NCBI GenBank assembly: GCA_911728455.2
Contig: OU452238.1
Span: 13,424,049-13,488,048, forward strand
Source of the DNA: Marthasterias glacialis
Lineage: Eukaryota; Echinodermata; Asteroidea; Forcipulatida; Asteriidae
Direction of reading: 5' to 3'
Length of the DNA stretch: 64,000 nucleotides
Position 1 is the first letter of the stretch. Every line of letters starts with the position of its first letter. The position numbers and the translations under genes were made by a program. The notes under the pieces are model-generated. The model did no database searches. It was not told where the DNA came from and saw nothing but the letters and a program-made list of their open reading frames with translations. This document shows, in pieces, positions 1-13,561 of the stretch.

Positions 1-542
1 TTATTTATGGAGTTATTGGCCGTGGCGCTGCCGACTTCTTTTTTCGGCGTTTTTTTTTTCTTTTGCTGGCTTCAGTCCAGCACACACGTAGCGGCCTTGG
101 CTATTGTTGACGTACACAGAGCATGGCCATTTGCTCTTGACATCTTCGGGGTGTCCCCACTCCACGGTCCCTGGCATCCTCCCTGTTTATCCCACAACCC
201 CAAGACCGGCATTTTCGGAAAGCCCATGAGAAGGGCTTTCCAACAGTGTCAGACTTGTCAGTTTTCCGCCAATACTTTGGGAGATAGAGCCGTTGCTAAG
301 TCTTGTTTTCACTCTGTTACAGCTTCGTGTACAAAAGTGCCATTAGACAGGTGTTTGAAGCGCATTCGGAGCAGCCCCGCTCTCTGGTGGTTTCAACGCG
401 GAAGATGTCCCTGGCTGGCCGGGAAAACTAAATTTTCGGATGCAGGACTATGGCAGCTACCTGCAGGTACAAGAAATTTCTCTCTAGCCCCATTATTTAT
501 GGAGTTATTGGCCGTGGCGCTGCCGACTTCTTTTTTCGGCGG

Positions 543-574
<32 letters not shown>

Positions 575-2548
575 GCTTCAGTCCAGCACACACGTAGCGG
601 CCTTGGCTATTGTTGACATACATAGAGCATGGCCGTTTGCACTGGACTTCTTCGGGGTGTCCTCACTCCGCGGTCCCTGGCATCCTCCCTGTTTATCCCA
701 CAACCCCAAGACCGGCATTTTCGGAAAGCCCATGAGCCGGGCTTTCCAACAGTGTCACACTTGTCAGTTTTCCGCCATTACTTTGGGAGATAGAGCCGTT
801 GCTAAGTCTTGTTTTCACTATGTTACAGCTTCGTGTACAAAAGTGCCATTAGACAGGTGTTTGAAGCGCATTCGGAGCAGCCCCGCTCTCTGATGGTTTC
901 AACGCGGAAGATGGCCCTGGCTGGCCGGGAAAACTAGATTTTCGGATGCAGGACTATGGCAGCTACCTGCAGGTACAAGAAATTTCTCTCTAGCCCCATT
1001 ATTTATGGAGTTATTGGCCGTGGCGCTGCCGACTTCTTTTTTCGGCGTTTTTTTTTTTTTTTTTTTTTTTTTTGCTGGCTTCAGTCCAGCACACACGTAG
1101 CGGCCTTGGCTATTGTTGACGTACACAGAGCATGGCCATTTGCTCTTGACATCTTCGGGGTGTCCCCACTCCGCGGTCCCTGGCATCCTCCCTGTTTATC
1201 CCACAACCCCAAGACCGGCATTTTCGGAAAGCCCATGAGAAGGGCTTTCCAACAGTGTCAGACTTGTCAGTTTTCCGCCAATACTTTGGGAGATAGAGCC
1301 GTTGCTAAGTCTTGTTTTCACTCTGTTACAGCTTCGTGTACAAAAGTGCCATTAGACAGGTGTTTGAAGCGCATTCGGAGCAGCCCCGCTCTCTGGTGGT
1401 TTCAACGCGGAAGATGTCCCTGGCTGGCCGGGAAAACTAAATTTTCGGATGCAGGACTATGGCAGCTACCTGCAGGTACAAGAAATTTCTCTCTAGCCCC
1501 ATTATTTGTGGAGTTATTGGCCGTGGCGCTGCCGACTTCTTTTTTCGGCGGTTTTTTTTTTTTTTTTTTTTTTTTTGCTGGCTTCAGTCCAGCACACACG
1601 TAGCGGCCTTGGCTATTGTTGACGTACACAGAGCATGGCCGTTTGCACTGGACTTCTTCGGGGTGTCCTCACTCCGCGGTCCCTGGCATCCTCCCTGTTT
1701 ATCCCACAACCCCAAGACCGGCATTTTCGGAAAGCCCATGAGCCGGGCTTTCCAACAGTGTCAGACTTGTCAGTTTTCCGCCATTACTTTGGGAGATAGA
1801 GCCGTTGCTAAGTCTTGTTTTCACTCTGTTACAGCTTCGTGTACAAAAGTGCCATTAGACAGGTGTTTGAAGCGCATTCGGAGCAGCCCCGCTCTCTGGT
1901 GGTTTCAACGCGGAAGATGTCCCTGGCTGGCCGGGAAAACTAAATTTTCGGATGCAGGACTATGGCAGCTACCTGCAGGTACAAGAAATTTCTCTCTAGC
2001 CCCATTATTTATGGAGTTATTGGCCGTGGCGCTGCCGACTTCTTTTTTCGGCGTTTTTTTTTTTTTTTTTCTGCTGGCTTCAGTCCAGCACACACGTAGC
2101 GGCCTTGGCTATTGTTGACGTACACAGAGCATGGCCATTTGCTCTTGACATCTTCGGGGTGTCCTCACTCCGCGGTCCCTGGCATCCTCCCTGTTTATCC
2201 CACAACCCCAAGACCGGCATTTTCGGAAAGCCCATGAGCAGGGCTTTCCAACAGTGTCAGACTTGTCAGTTTTCCGCCAATACTTTGGGAGATAGAGCCG
2301 TTGCTAAGTCTTGTTTTCACTCTGTTACAGATTCGTGTACAAAAGTGCCATTAGACAGGTGTTTGAAGCGCATTCGGAGCAGCCCCGCTCTCTGATGGTT
2401 TCAACGCGGAAGATGGCCCTGGCTGGCCGGGAAAACTAGATTTTCGGATGCAGGACTATGGCAGCTACCTGCAGGTACAAGAAATTTCTCTCTAGCCCCA
2501 TTATTTATGGAGTTATTGGCCGTGGCGCTGCCGACTTCTTTTTTCGGC

Positions 2549-2586
<38 letters not shown>

Positions 2587-4586
2587 GCTTCAGTCCAGCA
2601 CACACGTAGCGGCCTTGGCTATTGTTGACGTACACAAAGCATGGCCATTTGCTCTTGACATCTTCGGGGTGTCCCCACTCCGCGGTCCCTGGCATCCTCC
2701 CTGTTTATCCCACAACCCCAAGACCGGCATTTTCGGAAAGCCCATGAGCAGGGCTTTCCAACAGTGTCAGACTTGTCAGTTTTCCGCCATTACTTTGGGA
2801 GATAGAGCCGTTGCTAAGTCTTGTCTTCACTCTGTTACAGCTTCGTGTACAAAAGTGCCATTAGACAGGTGTTTGAAGCGCATTCGGAGCAGCCCCGCTC
2901 TCTGGTGGTTTCAACGCAGAAGATGGCCCTGGCTGGCCGGGAAAACTAGATTTTCGGATGCAGGACTATGGCAGCTACCTGCAGGTACAAGAAATTTCTC
3001 TCTAGCCCCATTATTTATGGAGTTATTGGCCGTGGCGCTGCCGACTTCTTTTTTCGGCGGTTTTTTTTTTTTTTTTTTTTTTTTGCTGGCTTCAGTCCAG
3101 CACACACGTAGCGGCCTTGGCTATTGTTGACGTACACAGAGCATGGCCGTTTGCACTGGACTTCTTCGGGGTGTCCTCACTCCGCGGTCCCTGGCATCTT
3201 CCCTGTTTATCCCACAACCCCAAGACCGGCATTTTCGGAAAGCCCATGAGCCGGGCTTTCCAACAGTGTCACACTTGTCAGTTTTCCGCCATTACTTTGG
3301 GAGATAGAGCCGTTGCTAAGTCTTGTTTTCACTCTGTTACAGCTTCGTGTACAAAAGTGCCATTAGACAGGTGTTTGAAGCGCATTCGGAGCAGCCCCGC
3401 TCTCTGATGGTTTCAACGCGGAAGATGGCCCTGGCTGGCCGGGAAAACTAGATTTTCGAATGCAGGACTATGGCAGCTACCTGCAGGTACAAGAAATTTC
3501 TCTCTAGCCCCATTATTTGTGGAGTTATTGGCCGTGGCGCTGCCGACTTCTTTTTTCGGCGTTTTTTTTTTTTTTTTTTTGCTGGCTTCAGTCCAGCACA
3601 CACGTAGCGGCCTTGGCTATTGTTGACGTACACAGAGCATGGCCATTTGCTCTTGACATCTTCGGGGTGTCCTCACTCCGCGGTCCCTGGCATCCTCCCT
3701 GTTTATCCCACAACCCCAAGACCGGCATTTTCGGAAAGCCCATGAGCAGGGCTTTCCAACAGTGTCAGACTTGTCAGTTTTCCGCCAATACTTTGGGAGA
3801 TAGAGCCGTTGCTAAGTCTTGTTTTCACTCTGTTACAGATTCGTGTACAAAAGTGCCATTAGACAGGTGTTTGAAGCGCATTCGGAGCAGCCCCGCTCTC
3901 TGATGGTTTCAACGCGGAAGATGGCCCTGGCTGGCCGGGAAAACTAGATTTTCGGATGCAGGACTATGGCAGCTACCTGCAGGTACAAGAAATTTCTCTC
4001 TAGCCCCATTATTTATGGAGTTATTGGCCCTGGCGCTGCCGACTTCTTTTTTCGGCGTTTTTTTTCTTTTTTTTTTTTTTTTTGTTGTTGCTGGCGTCAG
4101 TCCAGCACACACGTAGCGGCCTTGGCTATTGTTGACGTACACAAAGCATGGCCATTTGCTCTTGACATCTTCGGGGTGTCCCGACTCCGCGGTCCCTGGC
4201 ATCCTCCCTGTTTATCCCACAACCCCAAGACCGGCATTTTCGGAAAGCCCATGAGCAGGGCTTTCCAACAGTGTCAGACTTGTCAGTTTTCCGCCATTAC
4301 TTTGGGAGATAGAGCCGTTGCTAAGTCTTGTCTTCACTCTGTTACAGCTTCGTGTACAAAAGTGCCATTAGACAGGTGTTTGAAGCGCATTCGGAGCAAC
4401 CCCGCTCTCTGGTGGTTTCAACGCGGAAGATGGCCCTGGCTGGCCGGGAAAACTAGATTTTCGGATGCAGGACTATGGCAGCTACCTGCAGGTACAAGAA
4501 ATTTCTCTCTAGCCCCATTATTTGTGGAGTTATTGGCCGTGGCGCTGCCGACTTCTTTTTTCGGCGTTTTTTTTTTTTTTTCTTTT
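1..4586. repeat. Satellite block: left-edge partial monomer plus nine monomers, dimer then trimer pattern
   Basis: Bases 1-64 are the end of a monomer cut by the window edge. Complete monomers start at 65, 571, 1074, 1577, 2073, 2583, 3085, 3581 and 4090. Monomers 65 and 1074 share GTCCCCACTCC and ATGAGAAGG, and 571 and 1577 share the second-class segment GTTTGCACTGGAC, giving a two-monomer step of about 1,007 bp. Monomers 2073 and 3581 share TTACAGATTCG, and 2583 and 4090 share ACACAAAGC and TTGTCTTCAC, giving a three-monomer step of about 1,508 bp. The T-run before 4090 is broken by C and ends in GTTGTT, and that monomer begins GCTGGCGTCAG instead of GCTGGCTTCAG. The T-run before 2583 is 33 bases, among the longest in the window. 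Confidence 0.9.
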
Positions 4587-6061
4587 GCTGGCTTCAGTCC
4601 AGCACACACGTAGCGGCCTTGGCTATTGTTGACGTACACAGAGCATGGCCATTTGCTCTTGACATCTTCGGGGTGTCCTCACTCCGCGGTCCTTGGCATC
4701 CTCCCTGTTTATCCCACAACCCCAAGACCGGCATTTTCGGAAAGCCCATGAGCAGGGCTTTCCAACAGTGTCAGACTTGTCAGTTTTCCGCCAATACTTT
4801 GGGAGATAGAGCCGTTGCTAAGTCTTGTTTTCACTCTGTTACAGCTTCGTGTACAAAAGTGCCATTAGACAGGTGTTTGAAGCGCATTCGGAGCAGCCCC
4901 GCTTTCTGATTGTTTCAATGCGGAAGATGGTCCTGGCTGGCCGGGAAAACTAGATTTTCGGATGCAGGACTATGGCAGCTACCTGCAGGTACAAGAAATT
5001 TCTCTCTAGCCCCATTATTTGTGGAGTTATTGGCCGTGGCGCTGCCGACTTCTTTTTTCGGCGTTTTTTTTTTTTTTTTCTTTTGCTGGCTTCAGTCCAG
5101 CACACACGTAGCGGCCTTGGCTATTGTTGACGTACACAGAGCATGGCCATTTGCTCTTGACATCTTCGGGGTGTCCTCACTCCGCGGTCCTTGGCATCCT
5201 CCCTGTTTATCCCACAACCCCAAGACCGGCATTTTCGGAAAGCCCATGAGCAGGGCTTTCCAACAGTGTCAGACTTGTCAGTTTTCCGCCAATACTTTGG
5301 GAGATAGAGCCGTTGCTAAGTCTTGTTTTCACTCTGTTACAGCTTCGTGTACAAAAGTGCCATTAGACAGGTGTTTGAAGCGCATTCGGAGCAGCCCCGC
5401 TTTCTGATTGTTTCAATGCGGAAGATGGTCCTGGCTGGCCGGGAAAACTAGATTTTCGGATGCAGGACTATGGCAGCTACCTGCAGGTACAAGAAATTTC
5501 TCTCTAGCCCCATTATTTGTGGAGTTATTGGCCGTGGCGCTGCCGACTTCTTTTTTCGGCGTTTTTTTTTTTTTTTCTTTTTTTGCTGGCTTCAGTCCAG
5601 CACACACGTAGCGGCCTTGGCTATTGTTGACGTACACAGAGCATGGCCGTTTGCACTGGACTTCTTCGGGGTGTCCTCACTCCGCGGTCCCTGACATCCT
5701 CCCTGTTTATCCCACAACCCCAAGACCGGCATTTTCGGAAAGCCCATGAGCAGGGCTTTCCAACAGTGTCAGACTTGTCAGTTTTCCGCCAATACTTTGG
5801 GAGATAGAGCCGTTGCTAAGTCTTGTTTTCACTCTGTTACAGATTCGTGTACAAAAGTGCCATTAGACAGGTGTTTGAAGCGCATTCGGAGCAGCCCCGC
5901 TCTCTGATGGTTTCAACGCGGAAGATGGCCCTGGCTGGCCGGGAAAACTAGATTTTCGGATGCAGGACTATGGCAGCTACCTGCAGGTACAAGAAATTTC
6001 TCTCTAGCCCCATTATTTATGGAGTTATTGGCCGTGGCGCTGCCGACTTCTTTTTTCGGCG

Positions 6062-6093
<32 letters not shown>

Positions 6094-7559
6094 GCTGCAG
6101 TCCAGCACACACGTAGCGGCCTTGGCTATTGTTGACGTACACAGAGCATGGCCATTTGCTCTTGACATCTTCGGGGTGTCCCCACTCCGCGGTCCCTGGC
6201 ATCCTCCCTGTTATCCCACAACCCCAAGACCGGCATTTTCGGAAAGCCCATGAGCAGGGCTTTCCAACAGTGTCAGACTTGTCAGTTTTCCGCCATTACT
6301 TTGGGAGATAGAGCCGTTGCTAAGTCTTGTCTTCACTCTGTTACAGCTTCGTGTACAAAAGTGCCATTAGACAGGTGTTTGAAGCGCATTCGGAGCAGCC
6401 CCGCTTTCTGATTGTTTCAATGCGGAAGATGGTCCTGGCTGGCCGGGAAAACTAGATTTTCGGATGCAGGACTATGGCAGCTACCTGCAGGTACAAGAAA
6501 TTTCTCTCTAGCCCCATTATTTGTGGAGTTATTGGCCGTGGCGCTGCCGATTTCTTTTTTCGGCGTTTTTTTTTTTTCTTTTGCTGGCTTCAGTCCAGCA
6601 CACACGTAGCGGCCTTGGCTATTGTTGACGTACACAGAGCATGGCCATTTGCTCTTGACATCTTTGGGGTTTCCTCACTCCGCGGTCCCTGGCATCCTCC
6701 CTGTTTATCCCACAACCCCAAGACCGGCATTTTCGGAAAGCCCATGAGCAGGGCTTTCCAACAGTGTCAGACTTGTCAGTTTTCCGCCAATACTTTGGGA
6801 GATAGAGCCGTTGCTAAGTCTTGTTTTCACTCTGTTACAGCTTCGTGTACAAAAGTGCCATTAGACAGGTGTTTGAAGCGCATTCGGAGCAGCCCCGCTT
6901 TCTGATTGTTTCAATGCGGAAGATGGTCCTGGCTGGCCGGGAAAACTAGATTTTCGGATGCAGGACTATGGCAGCTACCTGCAGGTACAAGAAATTTCTC
7001 TCTAGCCCCATTATTTGTGGAGTTATTGGCCGTGGCGCTGCCGACTTCTTTTTTCGGCGTTTTTTTTTTTTTTTCTTTTTTTGCTGGCTTCAGTCCAGCA
7101 CACACGTAGCGGCCTTGGCTATTGTTGACGTACACAGAGCATGGCCGTTTGCACTGGACTTCTTCGGGGTGTCCTCACTCCGCGGTCCCTGACATCCTCC
7201 CTGTTTATCCCACAACCCCAAGACCGGCATTTTCGGAAAGCCCATGAGCAGGGCTTTCCAACAGTGTCAGACTTGTCAGTTTTCCGCCAATACTTTGGGA
7301 GATAGAGCCGTTGCTAAGTCTTGTTTTCACTCTGTTACAGATTCGTGTACAAAAGTGCCATTAGACAGGTGTTTGAAGCGCATTCGGAGCAGCCCCGCTC
7401 TCTGATGGTTTCAACGCGGAAGATGGCCCTGGCTGGCCGGGAAAACTAGATTTTCGGATGCAGGACTATGGCAGCTACCTGCAGGTACAAGAAATTTCTC
7501 TCTAGCCCCATTATTTATGGAGTTATTGGCCGTGGCGCTGCCGACTTCTTTTTTCGGCG

Positions 7560-7591
<32 letters not shown>

Positions 7592-8583
7592 GCTGCAGTC
7601 CAGCACACACGTAGCGGCCTTGGCTATTGTTGACGTACACAGAGCATGGCCATTTGCTCTTGACATCTTCGGGGTGTCCCCACTCCGCGGTCCCTGGCAT
7701 CCTCCCTGTTATCCCACAACCCCAAGACCGGCATTTTCGGAAAGCCCATGAGCAGGGCTTTCCAACAGTGTCAGACTTGTCAGTTTTCCGTCATTACTTT
7801 GGGAGATAGAGCCGTTGCTAAGTCTTGTCTTCACTCTGTTACAGCTTCGTGTACAAAAGTGCCATTAGACAGGTGTTTGAAGCGCATTCGGAGCAGCCCC
7901 GCTCTCTGGTGGTTTCAACGCGGAAGATGGCCCTGGCTGGCCGGGAAAACTAGATTTTCGGATGCAGGACTATGGCAGCTACCTGCAGGTACAAGAAATT
8001 TCTCTCTAGCCCCATTATTTATGGCGTTATTGGCCGTGGCGCTGCCGACTTCTTTTTTCGGCGTTTTTTTTTTTTTTTCTTTTGCTGGCTTCAGTCCAGC
8101 ACACACGTAGCGGCCTTGGCTATTGTTGACGTACACAGAGCATGGCCATTTGCTCTTGACATCTTCGGGGTGTCCTCACTCCGCGGTCCTTGGCATCCTC
8201 CCTGTTTATCCCACAACCCCAAGACCGGCATTTTCGGAAAGCCCATGAGCAGGGCTTTTCAACAGTGTCAGTCTTGTCAGTTTTCCGCCAATACTTTGGG
8301 AGATAGAGCCGTTGCTAAGTCTTGTTTTCACTCTGTTACAGCTTCGTGTACAAAAGTGCCATTAGACAGGTGTTTGAAGCGCATTCGGAGCAGCCCCGCT
8401 CTCTGGTGGTTTCAACGCAGAAGATGGCCCTGGCTGGCCGGGAAAACTAGATTTTCGGATGCAGGACTATAGCAGCTACCTGCAGGTACAAGAAATTTCT
8501 CTCTAGCCCCATTATTTGTGGAGTTATTTGCCGTGGCGCTGCCGACTTCTTTTTTCGGCGTTTTTTTTTTTTTTTTTTTTTTT
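4587..8583. repeat. Satellite block with near-duplicate pair and 1,498-bp trimer duplication
   Basis: Monomers start at 4587, 5085, 5585, 6090, 6583, 7083, 7588 and 8084. The first two are close copies, both ending CTTTCTGATTGTTTCAATG. The segment from about 5400 to 6390 reappears from about 6898 to 7890. Monomers 6090 and 7588 share GCTGGCTGCAG at the start and a one-base deletion in CCCTGTTATCCC, and monomers 5585 and 7083 share TTACAGATTCG and the T-run interruption. The copies part company near CCGCCATTAC versus CCGTCATTAC and again at the end of the third unit. This places the duplication edges inside monomers, as expected for unequal exchange or conversion rather than whole-unit insertion. 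Confidence 0.88.
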
Positions 8584-11500
8584 GCTGGCTTCAGTCCAGC
8601 ACACACGTAGCGGCCTTGGCTATTGTTGACGTACACAGAGCATGGCCGTTTGCACTGGACTTCTTCGGGGTGTCCTCACTCCGCGGTCCCTGACATCCTC
8701 CCTGCTTATCCCACAACCCCAAGACCGGCATTTTCGGAAAGCCCATGAGCAGGGCTTTCCAACAGTGTCAGACTTGTCAGTTTTCCGCCAATACTTTGGG
8801 AGATAGAGCCGTTGCTAAGTCTTGTTTTCACTCTGTTACAGCTTCGTGTACAAAAGTGCCATTAGACAGGTGTTTGAAGCGCATTCGGAGCAGCCCCGCT
8901 TTCTGATTGTTTCAATGCGGAAGATGGTCCTGGCTGGCCGGGAAAACTAGATTTTCGGATGCAGGACTATGGCAGCTACCTGCAGGTACAAGAAATTTCT
9001 CTCTAGCCCCATTATTTGTGGAGTTATTGGCCGTGGCGCTGCCGACTTCTTTTTTCGGCGTTTTTTTTTTTTTTTTTCTTTTTTTTTTGCTGGCTTCAGT
9101 CCAGCACACACGTAGCGGCCTTGGCTATTGTTGACGTACACAGAGCATGGCCGTTTGCACTGGACTTCTTCGGGGTGTCCTCACTCCGCGGTCCCTGACA
9201 TCCTCCCTGTTTATCCCACAACCCCAAGACCGGCATTTTCGGAAAGCCCATGAGCAGGGCTTTCCAACAGTGTTGGACTTGTCAGTTTTCCGCCAATACT
9301 TTGGGAGATATAGCCGTTGCTAAGTCTTGTTTTTACTCTGTTACAGCTTCGTGTACAAAAGTGCCATTAGACAGGTGTTTGAAGCGCATTCGGAGCAGCC
9401 CCGCTCTCTGGTAGATTCAACGCGGAAGATGGCCCTGGCTGGCCGGGAAAACTAGATTTTCGGATGCAGGACTATGGCAGCTACCTGCAGGTACAAGAAA
9501 TTTCTCTCTAGCCCCATTATTTGTGGAGTTATTGGCCGTGGCGCTGCCGACTTCTTTTTTCGGCGTTTTTTTTTTTCTTTTGCTGGCTTCAGTCCAGCAC
9601 ACACGTAGCGGCCTTGGCTATTGTTGACGTACACAGAGCATGGCCATTTGCTCTTGACATCTTTGGGGTGTCCTCACTCCGCGGTCCCTGGCATCCTCCC
9701 TGTTTATCCCACAACCCCAAGACCGGCATTTTCGGAAAGCCCATGAGCAGGGCTTTCCAACAGTGTCAGACTTGTCAGTTTTCCGCCAATACTTTGGGAG
9801 ATAGAGCCGTTGCTCAGTCTTGTTTTCACTCTGTTACAGCTTCGTGTACAAAAGTGCCATTAGACAGGTGTTTGAAGCGCATTCGGAGCAGCCCCGCTCT
9901 CTGGTAGTTTCAACGCGGAAGATGGCCCTGGCTGGCCGGGAAAACTAGATTTTCGGATGCAGGACTATGGCAGCTACCTGCAGGTACAAGAAATTTCTCT
10001 CTAGCCCCATTATTTGTGGAGTTATTGGCCGTGGCGCTGCCGATTTCTTTTTTCGGCGTTTTTTTTTTTTCTTTTGCTGGCTTCAGTCCAGCACACATGT
10101 AGCGGCCTTGGCTATTGTTGACGTACACAGAGCATGGCCATTTGCTCTTGACATCTTTGGGGTTTCCTCACTCCGCGGTCCCTGGCATCCTCCCTGTTTA
10201 TCCCACAACCCCAAGACCGGCATTTTCGGAAAGCCCATGAGCAGGGCTTTCCAACAGTGTCAGACTTGTCAGTTTTCCGCCAATACTTTGGGAGATAGAG
10301 CCGTTGCTAAGTCTTGTTTTCATTCTGTTACAGCTTCGTGTACAAAAGTGCCATTAGACAGGTGTTTGAAGCGCATTCGGAGCAGCCCCGCTCTCTGGTG
10401 GTTTCAACGCGGAAGATGGCCCTGGCTGGCCGGGAAAACTGGATTTTCGGATGCAGGAATATGGCAGCTACCTGCAGGTACAAGAAATTTCTCTCTAGCC
10501 CCATTATTTGTGGAGTTATTGGCCGTGGCGCTGCCGATTTCTTTTTTCGGCGTTTTTTTTCTTTCTTTTGCTGGCTTCAGTCCAGCACACACGTAGCGGC
10601 CTTGGCTATTGTTGACGTACACAGAGCATGGCCATTTGCTCTTGACATCTTTGGGGTGTCCTCACTCCGCGGTCCCTGGCATCCTCCCTGTTTATCCCAC
10701 AACCCCAAGACCGGCATTTTCGGAAAGCCCATGAGCAGGGCTTTCCAACAGTGTCAGACTTGTCAGTTTTCCGCCAATACTTTGGGAGATAGAGCCGTTG
10801 CTAAGTCTTGTTTTCACTCTGTTACAGCTTCGTGTACAAAAGTGCCATTAGACAGGTGTTTGAAGCGCATTCGGAGCAGCCCCGCTCTCTGATTGTTTCA
10901 ATGCGGAAGATGGCCCTGGCTGGCCGGGAAAACTAGATTTTCGGATGCAGGACTATGGCAGCTACCTGCAGGTACAAGAAATTTCTCTCTAGCCCCATTA
11001 TTTGTGGAGTTATTGGCCGTGGCGCTGCCGACTTCTTTTTTTGGCGTTTTTTTTTTGTTTTTATTTTTTTGCTGGCTTCAGTCCAGCACACACGTAACGG
11101 CCTTGGCTATTGTTGACGTACACAGAGCATGGCCATTTGCTCTTGACATCTTCGGGGTGTCCTCACTCCGCGGTCCCTGGCATCCTCCCTGTTTATCCCA
11201 CAACCCCAAGACCGGCATTTTCGGAAAGCCCATGAGCAGGGCTTTTCAACAGTGTCAGTCTTGTCAGTTTTCCGCCAATACTTTGGGAGATAGAGCCGTT
11301 GCTAAGTCTTGTTTTCACTCTGTTACAGCTTCGTGTACAAAAGTGCCATTAGACAGGTGTTTGAAGCGCATTCGGAGCAGCCCCGCTCTCTGGTAGTTTC
11401 AACGCAGAAGATGGCCCTGGCTGGCCGGGAAAACTAGATTTTCGGATGCAGGACTATAGCAGCTACCTGCAGGTACAAGAAATTTCTCTCTAGCCCCATT

Positions 11501-13561
11501 ATTTGTGGAGTTATTGGCCGTGGCGCTGCCGACTTCTTTTTTCGGCGTGTTTTTTTTTTTTTTTTTTTTTTGCTGGCTTCAGTCCAGCACACACGTAGCG
11601 GCCTTGGCTATTGTTGACGTACACAGAGCATGGCCGTTTGCACTGGACTTCTTCGGGGTGTCCTCACTCCGCGGTCCCTGACATCCTCCCTGTTTATCCC
11701 ACAACCCCAAGACCGGCATTTTCGGAAAGCCCATGAGCAGGGCTTTCCAACAGTGTCAGACTTGTCAGTTTTCCGCCAATACTTTGGGAGATAGAGCCGT
11801 TGCTAAGTCTTGTTTTCACTCTGTTACAGCTTCGTGTACAAAAGTGCCATTAGACAGGTGTTTGAAGCGCATTCGGAGCAGCCCCGCTTTCTGATTGTTT
11901 CAATGCGGAAGATGGTCCTGGCTGGCCGGGAAAACTAGATTTTCGGATGCAGGACTATGGCAGCTACCTGCAGGTACAAGAAATTTCTCTCTAGCCCCAT
12001 TATTTGTGGAGTTATTGGCCGTGGCGCTGCCGATTTCTTTTTTCGGCGTTTTTTTTTTTTCTTTTGCTGGCTTCAGTCCAGCACACACGTAGCGGCCTTG
12101 GCTATTGTTGACGTACACAGAGCATGGCCATTTGCTCTTGACATCTTTGGGGTTTCCTCACTCCGCGGTCCCTGGCATCCTCCCTGTTTATCCCACAACC
12201 CCAAGACCGGCATTTTCGGAAAGCCCATGAGCAGGGCTTTCCAACAGTGTCAGACTTGTCAGTTTTCCGCCAATACTTTGGGAGATAGAGCCGTTGCTAA
12301 GTCTTGTTTTCATTCTGTTACAGCTTCGTGTACAAAAGTGCCATTAGACAGGTGTTTGAAGCGCATTCGGAGCAGCCCCGCTCTCTGGTGGTTTCAACGC
12401 GGAAGATGGCCCTGGCTGGCCGGGAAAACTGGATTTTCGGATGCAGGAATATGGCAGCTACCTGCAGGTACAAGAAATTTCTCTCTAGCCCCATTATTTG
12501 TGGAGTTATTGGCCGTGGCGCTGCCGATTTCTTTTTTCGGCGTTTTTTTTCTTTCTTTTGCTGGCTTCAGTCCAGCACACACGTAGCGGCCTTGGCTATT
12601 GTTGACGTACACAGAGCATGGCCATTTGCTCTTGACATCTTTGGGGTGTCCTCACTCCGCGGTCCCTGGCATCCTCCCTGTTTATCCCACAACCCCAAGA
12701 CCGGCATTTTCGGAAAGCCCATGAGCAGGGCTTTCCAACAGTGTCAGACTTGTCAGTTTTCCGCCAATACTTTGGGAGATAGAGCCGTTGCTAAGTCTTG
12801 TTTTCACTCTGTTACAGCTTCGTGTAAAAAAGTGCCATTAGACAGGTGTTTGAAGCGCATTCGGAGCAGCCCCGCTCTCTGATTGTTTCAATGCGGAAGA
12901 TGGCCCTGGCTGGCCGGGAAAACTAGATTTTCGGATGCAGGACTATGGCAGCTACCTGCAGGTACAAGAAATTTCTCTCTAGCCCCATTATTTGTGGAGT
13001 TATTGGCCGTGGCGCTGCCGACTTCTTTTTTTGGCGTTTTTTTTTGTTTTTATTTTTTTGCTGGCTTCAGTCCAGCACACACGTAACGGCCTTGGCTATT
13101 GTTGACGTACACAGAGCATGGCCATTTGCTCTTGACATCTTCGGGGTGTCCTCACTCCGCGGTCCCTTGCATCCTCCCTGTTTATCCCACAACCCCAAGA
13201 TTGGCATTTTCGGAAAGCCCATGAGCAGGGCTTTCCAACAGTGTCAGACTTGTCAGTTTTCCGCCAATACTTTGGGAGATAGAGCCGTTGCTAAGTCTTG
13301 TTTTCACTCTGTTACAGCTTCGTGTACAAAAGTGCCATTAGACAGGTGTTTGAAGCGCAATCGGAGCAGCCCCGCTCTCTGGTGGTTTCAAGGCGGAAGA
13401 TGGTCCTGGCTGGCCAGGAAAACTGGATTTTCGGATGCAGGACTATGGCAGCTACCTGCAGGTACAAGAAATTTCTCTCTAGCCCCATTATTTATGGAGT
13501 TATTGGCCGTGGCGCTGCCGACTTCTTTTTTTGGCGTTTTTTTTTTTTTTTTTTTTTTTTT
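8584..13561. repeat. Satellite block with 1,990-bp tetramer duplication
   Basis: Monomers start at 8584, 9089, 9582, 10076, 10570, 11071, 11572, 12066, 12560 and 13060. Monomers 10076, 10570 and 11071 match 12066, 12560 and 13060 at offsets of 1990, 1990 and 1989 bp. Shared markers are CGATTTCTT before the T-run, ATCTTTGGGGTTTCC, CAGGAATATGG, and a T-run broken as T-C-T and T-G-T-A-T in the same order. One difference inside the duplicate is TGTACAAAAG versus TGTAAAAAAG near 12826. The fourth monomer of the putative period, 11572, does not match 13562. The duplication therefore covers about three monomers separated by one intervening unit. Monomers 8584, 9089 and 11572 belong to the second sequence class. 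Confidence 0.88.
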